A stretch of DNA of 64,000 bases, from NCBI RefSeq assembly GCF_031877795.1, contig NC_133971.1, positions 17,074,825-17,138,824 of the forward strand. The letters are read 5' to 3'. The notes beneath the pieces are model-generated. The model made no database searches. It was not told where the DNA came from and saw nothing but the letters and a program-made list of their open reading frames with translations. This DNA is from Strix aluco. Taxonomy: Eukaryota > Chordata > Aves > Strigiformes > Strigidae. Positions 23,666 to 33,690 of this stretch are shown piece after piece; the first letter of the stretch is position 1, and each line of letters opens with the position of its first letter. The position numbers were made by a program, and so were the translations under genes.

Positions 23666-26600
23666 TGAACCATGCAGTTCAAGTCAGGGAAATGACCCTT
23701 GGAGGAATACCCCACACACCAGGACAGGCTCTCTTGGCCCAAGTGGGAGAGTTGGGCCCTACCACACAGCCGAGGACCATGCAGTGCAACAGAAACTCAA
23801 GGTGGGCTCGTAGCAGTCTCAGCTTCACATCTTCTTTGCAAAGGGTCTGGTTTCTGCAGATATCACTTTTTTACCCACCAAGAAGAAAGAGGGAAGGGGC
23901 AGAGCAGCTCCTACCCAGTTCTCTGTGGGCACTGATCCAGAGTACAAGGTCAGTGATAAGATCAACATCAAGGACACATTCATCAACAGACTGCTGGATG
24001 AAACAGGATAACAGGCTTGCAGACAGCAGAAAGGGGGACAGCCTCCAAGAGCAGCTTGTGGAGAGACCAAATGCTTACTGCCATGGTTCTGACTTGTTGT
24101 GGAAAGATATTCAGGAATAAACCCTTCCTGGACTATCTTGTGCCTCTGCTGACTCTAGAGTCTGCAGAAAAGCTAATGGAGCCCTGTGGCTGGATTGAGG
24201 CACCTATGAGAACAGAAAGTGAGGCTGTCTTAGTTCACATCAGTGAGTGAGTCAGAGAACATAATAACACTTCCAACGTGGGCCCTACACACATCTTAGC
24301 TGAGCATCAAAAACAAGCATCACAGCTTTTGAGGGTTCATCTTGGGTTTAGACAGTAGAGAGGGCTTCAAGAAAGTTTGTACCTAATCCTGTGGTTCAGA
24401 AATAATGTGTTTACTGAGTATGAAATAAAAAAACCCATATGCCTCACGTGTCAGCCCATTAGGACTCAACCATGGTAAATTTGCTTGACTGCTGGCAACT
24501 CCATTTCAAGATCATTGTTTTCTTTTTGATTGGATCTTCCAGCTGGAAAGAGATGTGAAGAGAAAACTACTCCCAATAGACTGGCTGGCAGGTTCTTTTT
24601 TCCTGTGTGGTGGATTGACCAGGGGGATCACTGTTGTGGGCCTGGGCTCCTCATCAGCTTCTGGGGTTTCTAGCAGGTCTGAGAGGCCTGGGTCTGGCTA
24701 AACACATTACACCCCTTCTCAACTACTGTACACACCAAGACTGAAACAAAGAGACATCATGAAAAAGCACAGCAAAAAAGTGTTTATTCAAGGTGGTGTT
24801 ATTTAAATCCACCTGAAAGAGATAAAAATGAAATATAGTGCCACAAATCAAGGAACCCATGCAGAAAACCCACCTCTGTCAGTAGTCTGACCCCAGCTAA
24901 ATGGCCTAGTTGAATGGCAAGCAGTGGGACAAAGGAGGCCAGCTGGATTGTGCTGTTTGTCTCTTCTCCTTGCTTTCTGTGGGCTTTCCCCATGTTATAC
25001 CTGTTAGCACAGAGTGTGATCCACCTTCTTCTGGTCCACCTTCTTCCAGAGCATGCTAAACCTCTTCCCAGAAACCACCTAGTCAGAAACTCAAAGAGAT
25101 GATCAACTTACATTGTCAAGTCTTCTCCAGGAGGTTTCCACACAATTCACAGACTTGGTGTCCCTGGTGGAGGCAAAACAGGCACTGCTCTTCATCAACA
25201 AGCATCAGGAAAATGTATGCCTTTGGGTGGCAGCCTCTGAAGTAGAAGATGAGGAAAGTACTGAGAGGACAGAAGAAGTCACAGAGTTTGGCGATAATAT
25301 TTCATGGACACAGTATGTTTCACACTGCCCGGCAAAATCCCATGACATTTTCTGCTGGGATGGATTTTGCTGCTGCTTGGGTTCTGTTTTGGTTTTTTTT
25401 TTTTTTTTGGTTCCTCACCTGTCCCCTTCTCTCAATACTTAATTCTTTGAGTTAAGATAAAACAGTTATGTACCAGTTAACACTGATACAACGTGTTTGT
25501 GGATGTTTTCAGGTTTTCTACCTGTTTGTAAGTTGTATGGAAGTACACGATGTTGCATCTACTCACATCTACATCATCTATTCCTTGTAAGGTTTCAGTT
25601 TAACAGAAGTAGTGGAGGCTTTATGCTGGTGGGTAGGTCCACCACAGGCTGGAGCTGGGCAAAATAAAATCTGCAGATGAACAAGAGGTGGCAGTGTTGT
25701 AATGGAAAAAAATTCTCAGCAAGCAGCTGTCTCTCGTCTAAATGAGTGTGTTAACTGTGATGAATGGGAGGCTGGACTATTCAATCTTCGGAAATTTATT
25801 TTTTTTTATGAAGCAAGCTAGAGCACACAGCTATGCTTTGTCTGGCTAGAGGATCTGTGACCCCTTACAACCCACAGTAAGTCACCTTTAAAGCTAGATC
25901 TCTGCAAGGTGTGATGACACCCCTTGCTGGGCAGAGAAGCTGCACAAAAATGGACTCAGGGACCTGAGCAGCCTTACCTGAGGTCTTCACTCCCCCTCCC
26001 CCGATCCCTCACCCCACCTGTGTGAGCCCCATTACAGCTCAGGTGTGGGCCTTCAGTCCCCAGCCCTGTCTCCTGGAGGCAGCTTGAAACTGTGCTGTTG
26101 GCATCTTGTCTCCCACATGGAGCCTTCATCCGCATGTTGTAGTTTGTCTCCAGTCCCATCTCCAGCCCCATCTCCCCCGACTGCACGCCCCAGATGGATT
26201 CTGGACCTGATTCATCACTTGCCTTCTCTGAGGACCCTGTTATGAGCACCCAGCTGCACCCCACTGGCGAGGGCATTGCCTGTGTTGGGGTCCACCTTGG
26301 CTTCCAGCTCACCTTCCCTTGGGGAGCAGACAGCCCTTGCTGTGATAATGTTTGGGCACAGCACTTATGCGCAAAAGTGGTCCTGCAGCCATGAGAGACT
26401 TAAGGCTGCTCAGCTTTAACCCTCACTCCTGTTTACTCTTGAGTAAGCAAAAGTTATCCCCATGCCATGGCAAGCATGGGCTTGGGGACCCTGATCTGCC
26501 ACAGCTGGTAGGGAAGGTCATTTGTGGAGGAGCCAAAAGACAAGGCCATGCATGCCTAGGGGAACTCAGTGCTTCTCACACAATGTCTTTACCTGGAAAA

Positions 26601-27554
26601 TAGCCTGGCAGCCCTGGATAGACAGTTGGAAGAGATGCTCATTTGTGTCCTTCCTCTTGCAGCTGGTGGCTGTACCCATGATTTTAGCAAGATGGTGCAG
26701 AAGGGGTGTGGGAGCTGCCTGGAGCTCTTCCACGTGGTCTGCCTGCAGGGGCAGCTATAACAAGATCAGAAATGAAAACATAAATACTGATTAAGTGTTC
26801 AAGTACTGTCCTGTTAATTGCTCCCTAGTAAATGGCTAATACTGTTTTGTATGCAGTAACTGACTTGATGGAAGGTTGGAGATCCTGCCTGTTTTGTATG
26901 GGGGGGAATGCCTTCTCCCCTACAGGCACTATTGAGAGAAACAGAAGGACCATGCGGCAGCCAGACTTTGTCCCAGAAGTCCCTCCACTCTCCTGGTCTA
27001 CTGTGATTGGCTGGCAGGACCCTACAGGATTCCCAAAAAAGCTCATGACAACCCAGAGAACCAGCTGGTGGGTCTGTGAACCACAAATTACATTTCAAGG
27101 TGTGCACAGACAGGGCAGATGGTGGCAGGGAGCTCTCTTTGCCAGTGGTTCTGGTGGATCTTACAGCAACCTGTAAGACCATGACAGGGTGCAAGCTGGT
27201 GCTATATGTGCTTCCTACAACGTCTATAAGGTCGATGACCCTACTGAACATTTCAAAAAACTCTGGTTGGCAGTCTGAGCATAAGAACTCAGAAGGGTGC
27301 CATGAACTGCTCGTGTTCCTGTCCAAGCCAGCAGCAGGCAAAGAAAAAGAACAGGTATGGAAGCGACAGTGGGGTTCAACAACAAAAAAGGAAAAAGGTT
27401 GGAAAGCCCTGAGCATCAACCAACTCCCCTCACACCCTGTTAATAAACTTTCTCTGTATCTGTGTTAAAGTTATAGTCCAGTGTTATATTTTGACACGTG
27501 TTTAGTAGTGGTGTGTCAGTAGACATGTCTAAATCACCACTTCTGTTAAAACAC
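23666..27554. other. Unassigned sequence between CR1 remnant and Polinton fossil
   Basis: About 3.9 kb with no gene or transposon that I can name. One frame is open from about 23811 to 24011 with a charged, coding-like composition, but it has no start codon and I do not recognise it. Two overlapping frames at 26832-27176 and 27076-27468 lie just upstream of the Polinton integrase. They could be decayed parts of the same element, but I see no motif to support that. Confidence 0.5.
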
Positions 27555-28434
27555 ATTTATGATGCTCCTGAGAAGGTAGGAAGTTGTGGGGGGTATAAAT
27601 GCCCTTTCTGAAGCTGCTAAAAGGTGAACTGAAGAGAAGCCTGGCTTGCAAACCAGGACTCTTACAGCTTATACAAGGCAGCAAGAAAACACTTTAAAAG
27701 AAATAAGGTGATCATGGCAGAGGTGGATGCACATAGCAGGCTGACTTGGCGGACATAAAAACAGTCTTCCAAACACAACAGCGGTGCAAACTAATGGTGA
27801 CAGACATATTATCCAAGCATGCCTGGGCCACTGTTCTACAAGGCAAAAGAGGTTCTGAAATAGCTGGGGCTTTTACAAAAACTTTTATCAGGGAGCGCTT
27901 GCCTCAGAAATTACAGACCAACTCAACACAAGAATTTTTAAACTAACCTGTAAATAAGCTGTTAAAGCAGTGTAATAGTCACCATTTTTTTGGCAAATAA
28001 TGAGGTAAAAGCCTCTGTCAGAGAGCATTTTAATATGGTGCTCAAAAACAAGTGGACATATTTTACAGCATGCAACACTTTTTGCTGCATTGACATGTTG
28101 TCAGCATTTATAAAGAATGACAGTCATATCTTCTGCAGAGTGATCAGAGCCCAACATGTCGACACAAAACCCTGCAAACCCTGTGAGGGTTTGGAAAACC
28201 TTCTATGGGGGTGTGTTTAAAATTAAAGAATCTGTGCCTCTGCTCGAAAAGGGAGACCACATCAGGGTGTCTAGAATGAGAGAAAGATCTGAGAAAGGTC
28301 TTGACCCATCCATGCACATGGATTATTACAGAACTCAGGCTGGCTGTGGTTTCCTTGGTTTTCAAGGCATCCCTGTGGTGTATGGTGCGGGTGTTGGAGG
28401 TATATTCTGTAGCTTGTGTCAAAATTCTCAAAAA
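27555..28434 (+). pseudogene. Polinton-type DDE integrase, broken
   Basis: Family features appear in order. IYDAPEKVGSCG at 27555-27590 corresponds to the N-terminal P-x-SYGG region. The RKHFKRNK block ends at 27707. The first catalytic Asp (27743-27745) sits in the block ADLADIK. SKHAW follows. KLQTNSTQEFLN comes next, where Asn at 27920-27922 replaces the second catalytic Asp. KASVREHFN carries the catalytic Glu at 28023-28025. The C-terminal block VWKTFYGG and KGDHIRVSRMRERSEKG (28237-28300 region) resembles the family's SH3/chromo-like tail. The second Asp position and the Glu are about 34 codons apart, fitting the D,D-35-E pattern. Frameshifts include the six-G run at 27588-27593; several stops also break it. 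It is dead. Confidence 0.9.
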
Positions 28435-29129
28435 TAACTTTTGGGTGCCCAAGAGGGTATTGTTTTGTTGATGAAGGAATAGAGGCTAGTAAAACGACAG
28501 TAATACAGCTTTTCATTGGAGGCTGCTTTGTAATACAGACAAATGGTATTTATGCTGCTGCCAAAAAGTGCATCCCTGGGGATCAACAGTGTAGACAGTT
28601 TGGTCCTGGCTAAGCACTCTGCAAGCTCCCCATCTCATTTCGTCATAGCAACCCACTCATGTGCCCCTAATGTGTTAAAACACATTCTCTTTAGGTCGTC
28701 CTTAGCAGTTTTGAAAAAATAGGGTAAATAACCTTTGCAGCTCTCGATACACAAAGAATGAGGAAGACTGCTTGGTTTTACGGGTAAACAATTTAAAGAC
28801 TCTGTGAAACATATATGCAGGCTGGGTACGTGTATACATGAGTTCACCACCTGGTGTGATTAATTAACTAATTAACTTAATTCAATTAACTTAAAATAAT
28901 TAAAGTAGCCATCAAAGCCTTTGGCATTGTGCACTAGAAAAGTATAGCCCCAAACTCTGTGTCAACAAACAACTGAATAAAGCGCATGAGATGTGTCCCC
29001 TTTAAACTCCCATTTTCTTTCAGTTTTCTGCCCCTTTTTCAGCTGAAGGGTCATCCAGGGTTATTTACATGTAAAAATGTATTTTGGGAAATGTGTCCCA
29101 GTTCCCTGCATATGTTCCATGTCATAGAC
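28418..29129 (-). pseudogene. Polinton-type protein-primed DNA polymerase B, broken and internally deleted
   Basis: Read on the - strand from 29129, it starts with an Exo I-like block VYDMEHMQGTGTHFPKYIF, with Asp at 29121-29123 and Glu at 29115-29117. The Exo II block LVHNAKGFDGYF has Asn at 28926-28928 and Asp at 28911-28913. The TESLNCLPV block (about 28805-28779) matches the (S/T)Lx2h motif, followed by KGYLPYFF (28736-28713). Then come RDALFGSS and LYYKAASNEK (ending at 28509), and the motif A block TSLYSFINK (28490-28464). YPLGHPKVIFENFD (28459-28418) follows in another frame. Arg (28494-28496) stands where the motif A catalytic Asp is expected. About 200 codons between 28713 and 28600 and everything after motif A are absent. 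An AT-rich stretch at 28855-28900 interrupts the frame. Confidence 0.88.
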
Positions 29130-29180
29130 AATATAACCCTGCCCTGCTTCTGGGTTTTTGATTCATGGGCATAATTTACA

Positions 29181-29244
29181 GCTGGACTTGATGACCTTAA
29201 AGGTCTTTTGCAAACTAAATGATTCTGTGATTTTATGATTCTGA
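29181..29244 (+). mobile_element. CR1 3' tail remnant
   Basis: The sequence GCTGGACTTGATGACCTTAA followed by AGGTCTTTT and two GATTCTGTGATTTTATGATTCT-like units is the typical 3' end of a CR1. It lies about 50 bp from the N-terminal end of the polymerase fossil. Only the extreme 3' end of the element is present. Confidence 0.85.
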
Positions 29245-29252
29245 ATTTTGAT

Positions 29253-32200
29253 CACCAGTGCTTGTTTACGTTATAGATTTGTTCCTAGCACATTGCACAC
29301 TTCCAGCCTTTACATTCATGATGTTTTTTTACAGACGTCTCACAGAAAATCATAGTCAAAGAATCAGTTTGGTTTTTAATAGCCGGGGCCTTGTGCCTCT
29401 GTAAAAAATCCCCAGACCTGCAGAGCAGCCTGCAGCCAGAGCACCTTATCCTTGTCCCCAAGTTAACTGCACAGTCATGTGATAACTGAGCCAGCCATAT
29501 TTACAGCTATGGCCAAAGTTATACAATGTATGACAAAGCCCACAAAAACTTTCTTACCCCAAGTACCTTCCTGACATCCTTAACACCATAATAATGTTCA
29601 TTGTGTAAAAGGAGGAAACTGCTCTTGGCATATCCAAGACTGTCATTTGGCTTAAAGATTACACAACCTTTTTATCCCTTGTATAGAAGGGTGATGCATA
29701 TATATTAACTCCTGGGGTCATGTTCTGCCCCAGTGTGAGACATTCACTGGCCTACCATGTGGGCAAGTCTGCAGTAAAAGACCCTTTTGCACCCGTAACC
29801 CCTTGCAAACAAGATGCTTGAAGCGATGTAAAATCCATTTACCTTTCCTAATTAACACTTTGTTGTAACAGTTTTTCCTATTTTGCTGGCAGGTAAGCCA
29901 AGGCCCCAGAAGTAAGAGGCCCACCAACCCCATTATCACCACCATCCTGCCTGCTGCTCCTCTGTGTCCCAAAATAATCATGGCCTGATCTGGAAAGCTC
30001 TGCAATACCCAAGTGCTCCTCCTGATCCACAGCGTCCCCTTGGGTGGCTTCTTGGAGGGTCCATGCTCCCTGTCCCCATGTCCCCTGACATGTTGGAGCT
30101 TCTGCAGCCACACAGTGTGTGTGGAGAGCGAAGCTGCCTTTTATTCAATTACTTTTTATTCACTATAAAACTTTATTATTTGTCCCATTAGCTGTTAGTA
30201 AAAGATGTTTTAGCTACTTCATACCTATGCTTTTACAGATACTTAATTTCTGCATCCTTATTAATGCATATATACATATACCAACACATAATATATAAAT
30301 GTAGATGTAGATACATATAAAAACTACTGTATCTATGTATAAATAAATAAAAAATATATTTATACATATATGTACACTCCTTTATATATATACTATATTG
30401 CAAGTATCGTAAATGAATGTATATGTTTCCATATCTGAAGAAGTTCCTAAACACAGGAGAGGATGTTGACCATGAAAGACAAACTGCACCTGCTGGCAGC
30501 GATTGTGAAGGTGAGTTCTTTTCATTTTGGGCTGCAAGAGTTCCCTGCTACACTGCAGGTTGCGCTTTAGTGACTGGCTTTGACCTAGCTGGGAGCCCAC
30601 GCTAAAGCCACAGTGTAGCCAAACTCTTTCTCAGACTTACAATTCCAAGTTTGGTGTTTTTCTTCTCTGTCTCCTTTTCTGTTCCTCTTGTTCTGCTCCT
30701 GGTTTCTGGCATGCCAACGGGAAACTTGCTTCATGGTTTTCCTGAGGGTTCTCCTCAGGGAGGCACACTGAGATTTAGGGGAGGGCAGAGAAGAGCGGGG
30801 AGTCCTGTTAGTAGGCTAGTGCAAGTTTGCTTGATCCATACCCCGGCAGCTGCCTGCTCTGTCGGTGTTGATGGGTTGCTCTGGGAGAAGGTTGCTGAAA
30901 CCAACCTGCCTCCTCCAAGCCAGGGTCACTGGGATGTTCCTTGTGATATCAGGAGTATTCAAAGCCTTATCTGAAGCACTTGGCATTGCAGGACTTATTC
31001 TGAAACATGCCCTTGAAACTCTTGCTGGCTAACCTCTACCAAGGACTGGATGGGACCCTTTGGAGAAGCTGAGCAAGGAGGCGAGACTGGAAGAGCGGAA
31101 GGGGTAAGTTTTGCGAGCAGTGCTACTGGTACGGAGGGACTGGTAGAGGCCTGGGACTTCCCAGAAAATTGAGTTTCCTGTAAAATCCTGTTCTGACAGC
31201 TGTTTATTGTTGCTGTGGAGTGGGATTTAGGGGGATAGTGGCACAGAAAAGCATTTCTTTAGTCAGAACACTTCCTTAAGGCACTTGAGATTGCTCCACA
31301 GAATGACTCTCATAAGGAGTGGCCAGCAGTTGCAGTGTCATAGTGCAAGTAGTCCCTCTGCTGTTAATCAGGCATGGACAGCAAGTCTTCCTTTGAGGAG
31401 GCTTGAATGAAACCAAGAGCTGGCAAACAGCACCATGCTTCCTTCCTGAAAAGTATATTTGAAAGCTGGCTTAGAGTACCTTGAAAGCTACACAACCGCA
31501 GTCTTTCATCTGCCTCAGCAAAGCCTGCAGTGATTTCTCTTGACAACATATGATTTATTAATGTTGTTGATCTCCTTAAAGACATTGGCTTCAGTAATGC
31601 TAGCATGTCAGTGCAGATCTTACACTTAACCCACTACTGAACTGCTGTTGGTGATGTTTGAAAGGTAGTGGTACTAAGTAATGGAAAAAGCACATGCTTT
31701 CCTCTCTTTAGAAGTCATGTCATTTCTGTGAGTTTCACGAAATGCACACTTCTAAAGAAGTAGTACCCACCGAAGTGGTGTTACATTATGTTCATGTTCC
31801 CTTAGGGTAGACGACAATTGCCTGGAGCCAATCTCCTCATCCTCAAGTGGTTTCTGTCTCTGCTACACCATATCAGGCAAAAGTCATCAACAAGCAAGAT
31901 GGACTCCAGCTGTCTGCACTGGATCGAATGAGTGAGAACCTGCTCCCATTGGAGGTGCTAATGGACATAAAAGACAAGATATGCTGAATTTACCAACCAG
32001 ATACACCACTCTGGGCCAGTCAGAACATTCCTGTTGAAAGGTACCTTGCTGCATCCCCTCTTGAATGCTTGTGGAGGAACTTTTCATTAGAGTAGTGACA
32101 TGGATGCAGCTTTCTGCACGTCAGAGAGTCAGGAGTCAGAAAGGCTGTTCGATGCATTTTCTGCCCCTTGGATTGAAATCTGTGGTTTTATGTTTACAGG

Positions 32201-33439
32201 TGAAAGTGCTGGTGGAGTTCCTTATTAACAACTGCACCCAAGTATCTGTATCCCTCAGCTGAGAAGTCACCAGTGACCACAGACACCTCCACAGGTACGC
32301 AGATGGACAGAGGATCATCACAGGCTGGGGCTGCTGATCCTTTTTCCTTAATGTGTTATTGCATCTGTGAAAAGCCAAAGAGTCTGAGTCCTCAAGATAC
32401 TATGGCAGTGTTTTCCTACTGGAATTCTTCCTAAAAGTTCAGTAACCAAATTCACAAAATAAAATTCACAGCAGATGTTAACCACCTACCCTTCACATGC
32501 ACATTAAGCACAGGCTCTGAGAGTGATGCTGTTAGATCAAGGGCATTTCTGGTGGGACTGGAAACAACATTGCCTGGTCAACCCAGTTCATCCGGCAGTC
32601 TGTGTTTTGCCATGACCTCTCAGGATAAACATGCAACGCAGAAAGATGCTTTTCAGTAACACCTGACAGTGGTAACGCTGTCAGTGTCCCATTTTGCACT
32701 TGTGTTATCACAGTTAGCTCTACCCAGAACTGTTTACTCTTCGAGGTGAGCTGAGGCCTGATGGTCTAGACTCTGACTTCTAAAATATGCTGACATGTCA
32801 TTTTCCAAACCACTTCCATCAGTGCAGCAGACATTACAGAGAACAAGGCATCAGAACAGGCCTAGAAGAAAACTGGTATGGGGTTTAAGGTGGGTTTTGC
32901 TTCTGGTTTTATTACTTCTGAGAAGTCATTTCACTGCACATACTTTTTCCTTTCTAGAGTTGTGTTCACAAGACTGTAGGGCCCAGAAAATAGAGGCTGA
33001 TAGAGAGTGCCCAACAGATGCATTTCTGGACAGATCACCCTCTCTGCTCTCACTCCTCAGGGGCAGATATGGTCATGGAAATGGAAAAAGGACAGGTATG
33101 TCAGGTCCACAAACACTGCAGTGAAGTGTGTCATGTATGAAGGAGTGTCCTGATGCAAAACTCGGGCAAAATGTGTAATGTAATCTTCTCACAAGAAGGA
33201 GAGAATGAATCTCCAGTCTCTATTGTGAGGTTAATTGTGAAATGAAGGCAAGTGTTTGCTTCTCTATAAGCTATGGTTCTCCTTCTTTCAGCTACTAATT
33301 TCAATGTTGAGAAATAATTCCCCACTGCAAGCACAGGATCCAGCCTGAGAAAGGTGGGGAACATGGATGTGAGCCATGGCCTCTCCCTGGCAGGCCCCAA
33401 CATGGCTGTGATGGGACTATGCCATGGATGGGGCCATGG
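29253..33439. other. Unassigned non-coding sequence
   Basis: No gene is recognised. An LTR-like arrangement can be suspected at 29440-29850 (see findings). An AT-rich imperfect repeat occupies 30237-30400. Short open frames at 30.6-33.1 kb show no family features. Confidence 0.55.
30237..30400. repeat. AT-rich imperfect simple repeat
   Basis: Dense ATATAC/TATATA and AAATAAATAA units with interruptions. Peptides read across it are Tyr/Ile-rich and not meaningful. Confidence 0.8.
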
Positions 33440-33690
33440 GCCCCAGTGGGCAGTGAGCTGAGCAGGGAACAGCCTTGTGCCCTGGCAGCAACAAGGGCCA
33501 GCAGAACCTGGGGCAGTGTGAATAGGGCTCAGACCAGAAATCAAGAGGAGGGATTATCCCCCTCTGCTCAGAGTATGTCAGACCTCACCTGGGTACGGTG
33601 TCCACTTTGGGCCCTCCACACAGGAAAGACATTGACAAACTGGAGGCACTTCAGGGGAGGCCACCAAGACAGTGAGGGCTGGAGCTGAGC
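33440..33690 (+). mobile_element. CR1 ORF2 remnant
   Basis: The + strand shows decayed CR1 sequence from the region after the catalytic box. AGACCTCACCTGG starts a stretch that still reads RPHLGTVSTLGPPHRKDIDK and LEAL. It matches the conserved CR1 block [20 protein letters not shown] stop and several substitutions follow. Confidence 0.82.

Larger units (their letters stand above)
27555..29129. mobile_element. Decayed Polinton/Maverick (adintovirus-like) element
   Basis: Two hallmark genes of Polintons are present as pseudogenes: a retroviral-type DDE integrase on the + strand and a protein-primed DNA polymerase B on the - strand, arranged tail-to-tail. Polintons are large (15-20 kb) self-synthesising, virus-like DNA transposons with terminal inverted repeats. 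Here only about 1.6 kb can be identified. I could not find the terminal repeats, capsid genes, the packaging ATPase or the protease. The integrase end and the polymerase motif A block meet at about 28420-28435, and the polymerase part after motif A is missing. The fossil has therefore been deleted or rearranged. Confidence 0.88.

Noticed and set aside
24605..24680. TGTGGTGGATTGACC as a second ERVL-type LTR end
   Set aside because: Only the first 15 bp resemble an LTR end. No matching far end or target duplication was found.
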